Positions 1 through 11,397 of a stretch of DNA of 64,000 nt are shown here, piece after piece (the first letter of the stretch is position 1; each line of letters begins with the position of its first letter). A program made the position numbers and the translations under genes. Source of the DNA: Chloranthus sessilifolius (Eukaryota > Streptophyta > Magnoliopsida > Chloranthales > Chloranthaceae); the NCBI GenBank assembly GCA_021018995.1, contig CM037597.1, forward strand, positions 34,908,936 through 34,972,935, written 5' to 3'. The notes beneath the pieces are model-generated. The model searched no databases. It saw only the letters and a program-made list of their open reading frames with translations, and was not told the origin of the DNA.

Positions 1-660
1 AGAACCATTGCATGAACAATATCCCTAAATCACAGGTTTTACATCCAAAGAGAAGTGTAACCACATAAGAAATCAAACATCAACAACAATAATTCAAAAC
101 TCATGTAATTAAATAATTCTATTAAAACCAATCGTGCTCACATCATGCAATCACCATCAATAATTACAATAAAAAGAGTTAAAGTACGGAAGAGAGATTA
201 CAAAATCTAGGATTTCATCAAATCCCCAAACCTAGGAATTAGTCATTCGTGATTGAAGATAGAACGATCGTGTTGATGGAAATTACCACAGTCACTCTAG
301 AATCAATCTTTGAAGCCTCTTCTCCGATCTCTAATCCTTCTTCTCTCTCTAAGAAAACTAAAAACAAAAGCCTAAGATCCTGAAACTAAGGACCTATGAG
401 TTTATTTATATAAGCCTGGATAAATTAGGGTTACAAAAGGACTAAAATTTGACTAAAATGTGTCCAATTTCGGCCCATCGGTGTTTTTTTGTCCTCGGGG
501 CGAGCTTGACAAACACAACCTCGATATTTTGGACATAACTTTTACCTTTAAATTTGGTTTAATACGATTCTTGTTGCATTGGAAGGATAACAAAAATATT
601 TATAACTTTACAAGAAATAGAAATTTCATGAATCTAACATTTTAGGGGTAAAAATTGAGT
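1..660 (-). mobile_element. Possible LTR-type remnant at the left edge
   Basis: No gene is seen. Read on the minus strand there is a TATA-like stretch at about 401-416 (GGCTTATATAAATAAAC) followed by a pyrimidine/purine-rich stretch with AAACCCTA-like words. This resembles the promoter and R region of the LTRs at 10276-11292. No second LTR, PBS or ORF is visible and the left end is outside the window, so this is a weak call. Confidence 0.3.
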
Positions 661-743
661 TGTAAGTTAAGATAAGTTTTCAAAAAATAGGAATCACTCT
701 TTTTTTGGTAATGCTCTTCCTTTAAGCCATTTTTACTTGCATC

Positions 744-1269
744 TAGGGGTGTATTCGGTTCAGTTTGGTCGGTTTTAGACCAAAACCATAAACCAAATCG
801 GTCCTAATCGGTTTCTAGATTTTCAAACCAAACCAAACCTTCCAACTCTTAAACCAAACCAACCCAATTCGATTCGGTTTGGTCGGTTTCGGTTTTCCTA
901 TAAGTTCTACTTGCACATCAAAATTTTCTCAACTTCTCAACTGATTTTCCTATACGTTCTACTTTACCGCTTTAAGATTTAAGAATAGGCTAAAGATAAG
1001 GGTAGGATTTTATATAAAAATATGCATTTCACTTAAATACCCTTTAAAATTAATCAACCCCCCCCCCCCATATATATATAATTACTTACAAACTACATTC
1101 GGCTCGATTCGGTCGATTTCGGCTCAAGGAGGCTTGAAACCAAAACCAAATTAAACTTTTTGGTTTTCATTTTTACCAAACCAAGCCCAAACTAGTACCC
1201 GTCCAAACCGGACCAAACCTGGCGATTCGATCAATTTGGTTAATTCGGTCCAAAAAATGCACAACCCTA
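744..1269. mobile_element. hAT-type non-autonomous element (MITE)
   Basis: This is a 526-bp element with short terminal inverted repeats. The left end reads TAGGGGTGTATTC and the right end, reverse-complemented, reads TAGGGTTGTGCAT. The flanks are an 8-bp near-perfect duplication, CTTGCATC at 736-743 and CCTGCATC at 1270-1277. An 8-bp duplication and TAGGG-type ends are typical of hAT elements. The interior is made of imperfect AACCAAACC / GGTTTGGTCGG words on both strands and has a C-run followed by (TA)n at about 1058-1080. There is no transposase. Confidence 0.75.
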
Positions 1270-1277
1270 CCTGCATC

Positions 1278-1859
1278 GAACATAAAATCATGTTAATTAA
1301 ATATCTAAGGGACTACTAAGGTCCTGATAGAGTTAGATTGAGAGTCTAATTAGTATAACAAATTAGCCCGATCAAACCTCCATCTCCAAAAACTCATGAA
1401 TCCAATAAAAAGCACAAATTGAACTCTGATTTGGAGCAAGGACGACAATGGGCACTAGAGGAGGGTAATGGAAGCCATCTATTGTGCCCAACTATGGTAG
1501 TAAAATCACCTCTTGGATTTTTGCGATCTCTGCAATAGCTTGAATAGTCACCTCCATTTTCAACATTCATACCTTCCGTAGTCATTCAATGCAGCCAAAT
1601 TAGAGGATTGATCTACCATGGAATTAGGGTTTCGTACATGTTCAACTCCATTTACAATGGAGAAATATTTGAGGGAGATAGCTTAGTGGCTTGCCATCAA
1701 TTTTATTGGGAAGGAGGAGGCTTCGAATCTATTTTAAATGACAAACAATGAAGAAGACGAGTGTAGAGGACTGTGGGCTCTTTATGAGAATTGAAGCCCC
1801 GACCCTTCGCGAAACATGTAGTGTCCGAAACGTGTAGTGTCGGGAGCATACGAGGGTCG
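1278..1859. other. Interval without a recognised gene
   Basis: No exon, RNA gene or bounded repeat was recognised. Short open frames on the minus strand have no family resemblance and no splice context. Confidence 0.6.
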
Positions 1860-2545
1860 GGCCTCGTATCCATAATTAAAGATGCGTACATAATGCCGTA
1901 GGAAACAAGCCATAATTAAAGATGCATACATAATGTCATAGGATACAAGTAAGATCAAAGTAGCAAACAAACAACCAAAAGATGTTTGACTCATATCCAT
2001 AATTAAAGATGTGTACATAATGTTGTAGGATACAAGCCATAATTAAATATGCATACATAATGTTGTACGATACAAGTAAAATCAAAGTAGCAAATAAATA
2101 ACCAAAAGATGTTTGACTCGTATCCATAATTAAATATGCGTATATAATGTCGTAGGAAACAAGCCATAATTAAAGATGCGTACATAATGGCGTACGATAC
2201 AACTAAGATCAAAGTAGCAAACAAACAACCAAGAGATGTTTGACTCGTATCCATAATTAAAGATGCGTACAAAGTGTCACACATAAGATCAAAGTAGTAA
2301 ACAAACAACCAAAAGATGTTTGACTCGTATCCATAATTAAATATGTGTACATAATGTCATAGGATACAAGCCATAATTAAATAAGCGTACATAATGTCGT
2401 ACGATTCAAATAAGATCAAAGTAGCAAACAAACAATCAAAATATGTTTGACTCATATCCATAATTAAAGATGCGTAAAAAATGTCGTACGATACAAGTAA
2501 GATCATAGCAAACAAACAACCAAAAGATGTTTCACTCTTGTAAAC
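1860..2545. repeat. Composite tandem repeat array, about 127-bp period
   Basis: The phrase TTTGACTCRTATCCATAATT recurs at about 1987, 2113, 2240, 2322 and 2450, so the unit is about 127 bp with at least one shortened unit of about 82 bp. Each full unit contains two sub-copies of CATAATTAAAGATGCGTACA followed by TAATGTCGTA and GATACAAG. The array is a two-level tandem duplication. The minus-strand open frames across it are by-products of the repetition and share no outside similarity that I can see. It could be the internal array of a decayed transposon, but no ends were found. Confidence 0.85.
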
Positions 2546-2758
2546 GCCTCTGAAATGCGTCTTTCCAGCCAAACACAAGCAATGAAACACACCCAACAAG
2601 TACTTCCCGGGTCTTGCTAATGCCCATTGCCGCTTGAATTGGATCGCTTCAATCATGGTGGATATGAATTTTCTTACCAATAAAAATCAACTAAAAGCTG
2701 CGATTACCCGAAAAAATAAAATAAAGCCTTTTACCCTATCAATCTTGTCAAAAGTTGA

Positions 2759-2998
2759 GGCTGTGTTTGGGTTAGCTCTTATAAGAGCAGAAGCAGCTCT
2801 TTGCCTACTCTCTATCAGAGCAGATAAATTCTGCTCTGGAATAGAGTAGGGATAGAGCAGTTTTTATCACTTAAAAAGTTCCTCGCCAAAGTAAATGAGG
2901 CGAGGAGTTGTGTTACCAAATATAAAAGTAGTTCTCCGTCGGAGCCAAAAAGTGAAAGAGCTGCTCTTTGCCCCAAAAGAGCTAACCCAAACGCAGCC
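2759..2998. mobile_element. PIF/Harbinger (Tourist-type) MITE
   Basis: This 240-bp element has strong terminal inverted repeats. The left end is GGCTGTGTTTGGGTTAGCTC and the right end, reverse-complemented, is GGCTGCGTTTGGGTTAGCTC. It is flanked by the 3-bp duplication TGA (2756-2758 and 2999-3001). The GG-N-TGTTTGG end and 3-bp target site are typical of PIF/Harbinger MITEs, whose usual target is TWA, so TGA is slightly off. A relative with a canonical TAA duplication lies at 8986-9490. There is no coding content. Confidence 0.75.
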
Positions 2999-3169
2999 TG
3001 AATCAACAAAGACTTTGTGCTCCTTATTAAAAAAATAAAAAAATAAAGACCGTGCACTGAAAATATTAGTCATCTTTGACATAATTTGAGCTCTAGAAAC
3101 CTCTTAAAGGTTATTCATAAGTTTGATAAGCTTGCATCATGAGTAAGAGATTCAAACCATTAGGATAAC

Positions 3170-4085
3170 TTTATCTCCCAAGATTCTTCCTTCTCAACCC
3201 GAGTTTCACCTGCTAAAATTATTGGCTACTTTGAATTAGACGATGGAGATCACTTGGTCGGATTTTATGCATTTAGACTCCTGAGCTATGTCTTATTTGT
3301 ACTCCTCTCCCTGTGTTTCACCTATTTACAGTGCAACCCTTGTTTTTGTGCTTCTATGTTTCCTTACTTATTACACCTTATAGTGACAAATAAGTTACAA
3401 ACTAATCTTTGACTGCTCTAAATCAGACAATGGAGATCGTTTTTCAGTGCAATCCTTCCACCCAATGAAAGATCAGAAGCCACTCCTCAGGCGATCAGAT
3501 TTTGATTTCACACGATAATCATGGGTGTACAACAAACATGATTCTTGGATCACTTTTCAAGATGTGCCATGTAAAATCAAAATCTGACCGTGTGATTGTA
3601 AGTTCATGATCTCAAGATCAATTAGAACAAAGATCGGGGCGTAAGAAAATTTCAATCAATTGGCTCAAAGAAGTCAAAGATTCTTTACGGGACAAACCCT
3701 ATAGGGATAGTAAGTAAAGGAACAACACGGGGTGGGAGTGCATGTAAGACATAGTTCAAGGAGTAAATGCAAAAATTCCTTGTTTGTCTCACTTTTCCAC
3801 ACAATATATCTTGAGATCATGAGCGTACAATCAGACGGTCAAATTTTGATTCCACATGACACATCCGGAAAAGAATCAAGAACCATTTTCTTATCTGCAC
3901 CTATGATCATGTTTACTTTGTTAGGAAATTTGCCCTGTAAAATCAAAATATCGCCTGATGGTGGGGCCATGATCTCTAGATCTATAGAGTGGAAGATTAG
4001 GGCAAAATGTATCTCTATGGTTTAATTAAAGTGGTCCGTAGTTATATCACGTGGAACTTGGGTTGAGAAGGAAGAAACTGAAGTT
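3170..4085. mobile_element. Mutator-like inverted-repeat element (diverged)
   Basis: The two ends match inversely: TTCTTCCTTCTCAACCCGAG near 3183 pairs with the complement of CTTGGGTTGAGAAGGAAGAA near 4060. The interior contains two copies, in opposite sense, of the core seen in the 400-bp MITEs of this window (GGAGATCG..., ...ATCTTGAGATCATG, TGATTCCACATG). It looks like a longer or composite relative. No clean 9-bp duplication was found, so the outer limits are approximate. Confidence 0.45.
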
Positions 4086-4374
4086 ATAGATAAAAGGACC
4101 TCCAAGTCATAGATTGTGTTTAATTTTTGTGTCCTATGATAACACCAGCGACACCTAATATTTACACAAACTTTTTTTTTTTTTTGAATGAATATTTATT
4201 TACACAATTAGTATTAGCTAAGTGCCAGGTAACTAAGTCCCTTCTCGGGAAATCACCAATGTCTCGAGTTTGATGAGAGACTAAGAAAATCAACCTCTAT
4301 CATCTGATTAAAAGCCCAATTAAAATTAATTGCTATTATGTAAATCAACATACGTTTAATTTTAGATAACCTCA

Positions 4375-4810
4375 CAACTTTGAATTAAATGATGGATATC
4401 ACCTTTGGACCAAATTTTCATAGATCTTGAAGTATCAAATCACATAGAACAGATTATGGTTCCATATGACCCACATCTACAAAAGTGACCCGAATATCAC
4501 AACATCATCGCTCTGGTCAGGTACCTAATATATGTACTAAAAAAAGGGTTTGAATGTCTCACATGAAGTAGAAATGAAAATCCGGCCATTGAGATGCTTT
4601 GAATCGGTTAATTTTCCGAGCAATTGATCTTAAGATCATGAGAATTTGATCTTGAGATTATGAAAATAGCATCAAACAGTCAATTTTTTATTTATAGCGC
4701 ACATCTCAAAAAGTGACCTACGAACAATTACATAGTCTTTGGATCAACTTTTTTGGATGTATTATGTGGAATAAAATTTTACCGTCTGGATAAGCTTATG
4801 ATCTAAACAA
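4375..4810. mobile_element. Decayed piece of the Mutator-like MITE core
   Basis: Words of the same core recur here: ATGATGGATATCACC, GATCTTAAGATCATGA, AAAAAGTGACC, and GGATGTATTATGTGGAAT. No terminal repeats or target duplication were seen, so this is called only by its likeness to the copies at 19846-20245 and 29204-29608. Confidence 0.4.
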
Positions 4811-4850
4811 CAGTTGTGTGAAAAATGGGAATGAAAAGGAAGGAATCAAC

Positions 4851-4852
<2 letters not shown>

Positions 4853-4887
<35 letters not shown>
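4853..4887. repeat. Poly-T tract, 35 nt
   Basis: An uninterrupted run of T. Similar but shorter runs occur at 27534-27556 and near 4170. It could be the tail of a minus-strand retroposon, but no head was recognised beside it. Confidence 0.9.
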
Positions 4888-4888
<1 letters not shown>

Positions 4889-5284
4889 AGAATAGGAATC
4901 AACGATTTTTAGCTGTACTTAATTGAGGATATTCAGCATTTGGTTGGGGCTTAGTAGCAGCCCCGTAAAAAACGTGTACCCCTAATTCCCCAAGCCAAGC
5001 GAACAAACTGGCATCACATCTTCAGCGTGGTTAGGCTAACATGCGCCAATAGACGCACAGTATATCACATACCAAAACGTTACATTTATACGTACGGATG
5101 TGAAGTAACCATCTATTATCACAAAAGGGTCGATGGGCTCCTTGTCTATGGCCATTAACGGACCATCGATTACTATGTAAGTTTTACATATCGTTTTTTT
5201 AAATCATTATCTATTTACTTCTTCAATTTTTTATGTTTTTTTTCTTATAAAAATCAAAATTTTGGCAATTATCTTTGTGGGTAT

Positions 5285-5545
5285 TGGTTAAATTTTGAAT
5301 TTATATGCACATTTGAAGAATCAAAGAACCCAAATGACCAAGAGAATGAGAGAACGACCTATTAGTAACAATTTTATTGAACTAAAAACGACCTATTGGT
5401 AACAATTTTATATGCAAATTTGAAGAATCAAAGAACCCAAATGACAAAGATTTAGTAACAATTTTATTGAACTATAAATGAATATGAATTTGAATTTATT
5501 TGCACACATGAAGAATCAAAGAACCCAATGACCAAGAGAGTAATT
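5285..5545. repeat. Imperfect direct repeats in AT-rich spacer
   Basis: The phrase GAAGAATCAAAGAACCCAA occurs three times (about 5315, 5422 and 5510). Between the copies, AGTAACAATTTTATTGAACT and its variants are repeated. The remaining sequence from about 4890 to 6016 contains no gene that I can recognise. Confidence 0.6.
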
Positions 5546-6016
5546 TACCAAAAACTTGTCAAAACTACGAATAGAATGGACTCTCTGAAACTTGAAATCT
5601 GAAGTCAGAGGTATGCTTGTGGAATCCCATGTAATGGGTGGTGTTTGATTTTCGATGCCTGTTAGCTTGGTGATTGTTATGAACTTATGATTTTACGGTG
5701 TTGCCTGCCGAGTTTCTCATAATTTTTTGGTGCCCTATGCAATTTGAATTTTTTTGTGCTCTACCCAACAAAGAAAAATTGTTCCGGAGTTTGTTAATGG
5801 AATCACATTTTCTAATTTGAGGTATATAAAATAAATTTACGGTTGTTCTGAGAGCTAAATTTACGGTCGTTCTGAGAGCTCTCATGATAGATTCGATGGA
5901 GTCTTTAATAAGAGCTTCACTCCTGGCTACAAATTTGAATTTTATCCAATTCACTGTTATCTTTAGTTAGGCTTCTTATGCCCACTGATGTGTTTTCATC
6001 TAATTTGAGTTTAGGC

Positions 6017-6381
6017 AATGTTTTAAAAGGTTTATAAAAGCCTTAAAGGCCTCTTTACTTTACTGTTATAACCAGTTATAACGGCTTTATAAAGGCTTCT
6101 TTTTAAAAAGTAAAAAAATATTAAATATAAACCTATATAACTCGTTATAGTGGACATTATAATGTCCCTATAGCAGCTTTATTCTTTTTGTTCTTTTAGC
6201 AATTTTATTAAATTAAATAATTTATATAATGGGACATGTCACAAATCTGTCAAATATTCGTTATAACAACCGTTTGTCCAGTAAATTATAACAGAAAATA
6301 ACAGGACATAACAGCCATTATAACCCATTGTAATGTAACTGGTGATACCTGTTACCATTATAATGGCCTTTATAAAACATG
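6017..6381. mobile_element. hAT-like MITE rich in TTATAA words
   Basis: The ends are inverted: AATGTTTTAAAAGGTTTATA on the left, and CATGTTTTATAAAGGCCATT on the right after reverse complement. The flanks GTTTAGGC and GTTCAGGG agree at 6 of 8 positions, consistent with an old 8-bp hAT duplication. The interior repeats TTATAAC and GTTATAA on both strands. The end motif resembles that of the hAT element at 37584-38816. Confidence 0.55.
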
Positions 6382-6530
6382 GTTCAGGGAGACCCTTGAG
6401 CGGTTTCATCTACCAATCACATTTCTTTGCAATCACTGATCAAGATGGCCTCTCAAATGCCATGGAACTACTCAAAGAGAAAGAGCCAAATACATGACAG
6501 AGCTACTAAAATACTAGCTCAGGCCAATTA

Positions 6531-6731
6531 TTATTATTTTTATTTTTATTTTTATAACCCGGGTGTCCGGGCCTCTTAAAGCACCCGACTAATCCCAGGG
6601 GCTGGTGCGCACCCCAAGTTAGCACATACCGGTCAGCACGGGATATAAATCCCTAGGGTGGCCTCAAGGGGGTGGGGAGGGGGATTCGAACTCAGGTCTC
6701 CCGCTTCCTGAGGTGGGTACCTGGCCAGCTC
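6531..6731 (-). mobile_element. tRNA-derived SINE
   Basis: Read on the minus strand, the head (near 6731) has a pol III A box, TGGCCAGGTACC, and about 36 nt later a B box, GAGTTCGAATCCCC. A SINE-like body follows, ending in an A/T-rich tail with repeated TAAAAA words. The element is bounded by a 14-bp duplication with one mismatch, GCTCAGGCCAATTA at 6517-6530 and GCTCAGGGCAATTA at 6732-6745. Boxes, tail and long target duplication together are the classical signature of a SINE retroposed by a LINE. Confidence 0.82.
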
Positions 6732-6745
6732 GCTCAGGGCAATTA

Positions 6746-8985
6746 ACTATGATGCTACATATCCAAACTCTTTCTACATACTTTTCATTAGAGGGCTCCT
6801 CACAAGGATATGACCGCCAAGAGGAAGAGTCTAGATGATAATTCCTCTAGGATATCGGTAGTTAGTTCCCTCGTCTGTCGTCACTCTCATGAATTGCGAG
6901 AAGAATTTCTAGAATCCAGATTCCTCCATTAATGAGCATTATAAAGAAGTGTGAAGTTCTAGAGTCTAGATTTCTTTCACTATGCTACACGACCCCGTTT
7001 TGGAGTAATTTGTTCTCGGGGCTTGAAGGTTAATTTGCCTCTCGTCTAGAACATTTTGGGCATATTTTTGCCTACTATAGACTAACTTTTGTAGGTTTTA
7101 CTTTAAAAGAGGGAATCCTCCCTATGTTGCATGAGTAGCTAACAAAGAAAGAACTTTGGCTAAATTTGACTTATTATGGGTAGACTTCTAGGAGTTTTAC
7201 CATTTCAAAGGAATTCCTGATCTGGTAAATAATCTGCTTTGCCCAATTAGTTGTACTTGTCGCCTACTGATTTGACAGGTGGAGAGTGTTTATGTTACCT
7301 TCTCTCTAGATTTTGTCCTTTGTCATCATAGTGATACTTTTCACTGATATAGTGTTTCTTTCAAATTATTGTTCCTGTTGTGAAATATGTTTCACATATG
7401 GTAACTCGGTTGCTTTCAGGCAAAGGCATTTTTGGAGCTATCGTAATTTCTAATATCTACTAGTAGATGAATATCTACTAGTAGATGAATATCGTAATTT
7501 CTATGCTTTAAAGTTGAGACTATATAAAATATTTTGTCCAATATATCTGCTACCATGGTTGTCAAAGAAGGCTATGAACAATTCTTTAGATAATGCAAGT
7601 TGGACTCTTGCCAAATATGTTTTTACCACTTACCACCATATGCGCTGAAATCCTGCTTCAGTTTTTGAGAAACAAATGGCATTTTCGTCAGTCTTACCTG
7701 AGGTTTAAAAACTCAGTAATAGTGACAATACCAATACTTATCAGTATCAGTGATTCTACGTGAATTTTTTTCCTTTGAAAAAAATCTGGAGAAAATCTTA
7801 ATAACAGGAAGAAAAATACGTAAATGTAAATATGATATTTTTATCTACACATAAATAATGAGCTTTAATTAAAGATTTAATGATAAATAAGTTAATAATT
7901 TGAAATATTGGGTGCCGTTATTACATATTGCATGTCAATATTACACATAAATGTAAATAAAGCTATACACTAAGTGATAGAATATGATGATGAATTGATG
8001 TGTTACTATTAATGATATATACTGCATTTATAACTATAACGTTTTATAACTTTCAGTGGTATATTATTCCGACCCTATGACTACGACTTTTCATTTTCAA
8101 ATTGTGTTTTGCTCAACATTTCAATACACGTGAAAAATCTCTAATTTTATAAAAACTTTAAAACAAGAAAAGAAGCATAAACATATATGTATGCCTGAAA
8201 ATTCTGAACATACTATAAGTATTGTTTAAGGAGCCAAGATTTCCAAAATTTTCTTTTTACTCAAATCAACATGAAACTCTCACGAAATTTCCTAGATGTA
8301 TTAACCTTTATGTTGAATATTTAAGTTACGTTTAATTTCAAGATTACAAGTTGTACAAAAACAAGGTGAAATAAATAAATAAACTCATACTGATAAATAT
8401 CGTGATACCTATAGGTAACGATCGATATGTATAGCTATAAACCGATACCAACTTGTGCCAGTAGGTATCTGTCTATAATTAGGGGATACCCCATGGTTCC
8501 ACTTAGCATATTATTGTATTATGGAACTAATGCGTTTTTTTCCCTTCATTTCCTATCTTATTCAGCTGGGGATTGCGAAGCAAACAAGTTTCCAGCGTGG
8601 TTTTCCATAGAATCAATGGTCAGGCATTACAGGTTATGGCGAATACTAATGTATGCATCAAGGCCTCTGCATTAATCATGATATTTTTTATTTGATTATG
8701 ATCAAAATATCTTAGGCATGTTATGGGTGAATTTAATCTACAAAAACATTCCCTATATCAAAAGGAATCTGCAGACCTGACATCCATTGCTTTGTTAAAC
8801 TTTAAAATGTTTTAATAGAAGAAAGTAAGCTGATTAGCTGCTAGTTAGTCATGAGGAGGAAATTTACGTGCCTTCAACTGTATAAACTTTCTTCGTATAG
8901 CTGAGCAACTGAGATGGTCACTGGTTAGTGATCGCTATGTTGACAGTATGCCCCAAGTCGCTTATGTAATGAGGTTGGTCACTAA
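6746..8985. other. AT-rich interval without a recognised gene
   Basis: No exon with convincing splice sites or homology was recognised. A short duplicated palindromic word, TCTACTAGTAGATGAATA, lies at about 7456-7492. Around 7690-8500 there are scattered AT-rich words with GATACC/GGTATC, like those in the hAT MITE at 56162, but no ends could be set. Confidence 0.5.
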
Positions 8986-9490
8986 GGCTGCGTTTGGCAA
9001 TGCTCTTGGGGCGTGTGGAGCAGGTCTTGGGCTCTGTGAGAGCGGCTCCGGTGGCAGGAGCGTCTTTGGTAAAGTCCCCTCCTAGCTCTATAGTGGAGAG
9101 CGAGACATTAAAAAAGAGGCTAGCGAAGAGCAGCTCAAAGCCACTCTTTGCGGTTTTCAAAGATTGCATGGAGCTATTGACAGAACTTTTGTTGCAGGGA
9201 CAAAATTATCCCTCTAAATATTCTAAAATACGCATAATATGCTCCTTTTATTTCACCAAAACTTACACCTAAAACAGATTGTAAACCCTAAGGTCATCTT
9301 CTCCAGCAGATCGTCTTCTCCTCCAGCAGATTTGCAAACCCAAGGTCACCGAAACAGATTATCAAAATCATCAAGAAGATTTTGCAGTTACCAAACAACT
9401 CTGCAATAGGACTCCTTCCAGGAGGCCACCTTACTGGATCACTCCTCAGGAGCTGCTCCACTCTGCTGGGGAGTGTTGCCATACACAACC
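8986..9490. mobile_element. PIF/Harbinger MITE with TAA target
   Basis: This 505-bp element has inverted ends GGCTGCGTTTGGCAATGCTC (left) and GGTTGTGTATGGCAACACTC (right, reverse-complemented). It is flanked by TAA at 8983-8985 and 9491-9493. The ends match those of the 240-bp element at 2759, so the two belong to one superfamily. GTGGAGCAG lies inside both ends. The plus-strand open frame in it starts next to the inverted repeat and shows no known domain. Confidence 0.77.
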
Positions 9491-9493
9491 TAA

Positions 9494-10007
9494 TGGCTTG
9501 AGTCGAGCCGAATTTGTGTGGTGTAAAGAGTCACCCCAAATTCATAAGATACAAATGTGGATATTTTACTTACAAATCTTCTAATAGCAATCAGGCATTA
9601 ATATTTGTTGTGTGCGTCCTGTTGCCCATTTTTTGTTTCTATTGACGACAGGTTCATATAGTTTTGGTTTCCTGTATGATTTAACTACAACTCTTACATT
9701 CATGTGTATAATCTTGTGTTTGTGTCATAAATTTTAGGTTCATAGAGTATAAAATATTGAATAGCTTAAACATGAAACCGTAACTTGATGAAGGATTTTG
9801 TTCTTAGGAATTATAACTGTTTAGGATTTCTGAGGGCATGTGAGTCTCGGAGTCCATTCAGTCCATCAATTTAATTGTTGTGAGTTATATCTCATGTGAG
9901 GGTGGTCACAATGAACTCAACTGGAATAAGATCACCTGTCCAGAGTTTTGTTATGTGCTTTAGGAGTATAATTTTGGACACATCTACTTGGTTGTTCTTT
10001 TACATCT
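9494..10007. other. Interval without a recognised gene
   Basis: AT-rich, no supported exon and no bounded repeat. Confidence 0.55.
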
Positions 10008-10105
10008 TTTATTTATTTTATTTTTTTGCAAAATGGAAAGCTGGGATTAAACCTGTCATCTCCAGGTTGCAATATTGCCAAGTTTGCAGTTAAGCTACAT
10101 GCCAC
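10008..10105 (-). mobile_element. Possible short tRNA-derived SINE
   Basis: On the minus strand there is an A-box-like stretch (TGTAGCTTAACTGC), then GGTTTAATCCC as a diverged B box about 35 nt on. An A-rich tail with AAAATAAATAAA words follows. The flanks CTTTTACATC and CTCTTTGCATC may be a worn target duplication. The body is shorter than that of the SINE at 6531, so this is a tentative call. Confidence 0.42.
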
Positions 10106-10275
10106 CAATCCCTCTTTGCATCCCTATTACAGAATCTTAATCCAATGCATTAGGATGGCTTGGGATTTTTACGTGGTATGTAGCTCCTGATGCTTACAAT
10201 GTAATTTATGACTATGAATGGTACGTATGAGGACTTCAAATCCATACCCTGGGAAATTGTGAAGGCATGACAATC

Positions 10276-11292
10276 TAATGCGAGACAAACACTAAACCCT
10301 AATTAATGCGAAATTGGGATTAACCACATATTAAATTGAATAATGAAACATTCGAAATCACCCAAACACATAAAGCAATTTAATGAATTCAATTAAAACA
10401 ATTAGAGTAATTCCATTTTAGCATTTACATGCATTAAATGTCTCGATCTAGAAAAACGGATTCGATGAAGGACTCGAGTTTCGATCTAGTTAGGGCACCA
10501 AGCGACAATTACGAGATCGTCTCTTGACTCCTCTAGGGTTTGAAAATAAAAGCTCGAAGAATTAAATTAAACAAAAATGGTGGATCAAAGATGTAAATTT
10601 TTAGATTTGGGGTTTCGGATTTTATCAATGCAAATAGGGGAGATATTACTAGACAATAATGAGAGAAAAGATAAAAGAGGGATAAGATCCAAGGCTTCAC
10701 ACCAAGGGTTCCAGGGCTTCACACCAAGGTTGTACGTTGGCTTCGCACCAAGTCGCACGAGAAATGAAGAATCACTCATCAGGTTTTGAATGATTCGCTC
10801 TTTCGGGTGAAAACTCTTCACAAATTTTCTAGGGTTTGCACAAAGCAAGCTCTCAAATTTTCATTCAATAATCAACTCCTTTTACAATGCTTATAATGAC
10901 CTTATATAGGAGGCCTCAAAACAGAAAAACCCTAAAACTGAAAAATTATGAAACTACCCTAAAATGATTAATTCGCATAAAAAAAAACCTAAAAAATGAC
11001 TAAAATTGCCACGCTCGACGTTGACTCGCTCGAGCAACAACTGATGCTCGCTCGAGCGAGTTGCTCCAGAGAAAATTCTTTGCACTCGAGCGGCTTTTGG
11101 CTGAAAATTTGGCCTTATTCCTTAAACATTCTCGCTCGAGCGAAGATGGTGTTCGCTCGAGCGAGTATAGGCAGTGAGTCTATTTGTCGCCCTTCAGGGC
11201 CACTTTTCTATCGCTTCTTGCATCGTTTCTCTTTATGCTAGAAAATCTGTTGCAGCCCAAATCCAACGCTCTCAATCTTGATGTCCCCATCA
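10276..11292 (-). repeat. 3' LTR of the gag-only element
   Basis: About 1,017 bp, matching 12892-13884 plus 17926-17993. Minus-strand landmarks are a TATATAAGG-like word near 10900 and AAACCCTA words. It contains the cluster of TCGCTCGAGCGA palindromes described separately. The boundary is set by the polypurine tract on the inner side and the CAATC duplication on the outer side. Confidence 0.78.
11015..11175. repeat. Cluster of CTCGAG-centred palindromes in the LTR
   Basis: The 12-bp palindrome TCGCTCGAGCGA or close variants recur several times. A matching cluster with extra copies is in the other LTR at about 13640-13830. Short palindromic arrays of this kind can be recombination- or transcription-factor-related, but no function is shown by the sequence. 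Confidence 0.8.
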
Positions 11293-11397
11293 ATTCTCCC
11301 CAAGGGAAGAACTCATCTCTAATTAGTTGTAGAACCCACGTATGGTACACTTTGGGTGCTCAGCTCCCTGCTTATCCTTCTATGTTGTGAGATACTC

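Noticed and set aside
1782-2680. Series of repetitive minus-strand frames (MYASLIMDTSQTSFG-like)
   Set aside because: They follow the tandem array 1860-2545, repeat with it and carry no domain.
8571-8631. Possible exon reading AGDCEANKFPAWFSIESM
   Set aside because: The acceptor is acceptable but both possible donors are weak, the phase does not clearly fit the exon at 19590, and I see no family likeness. Kept only as a note.
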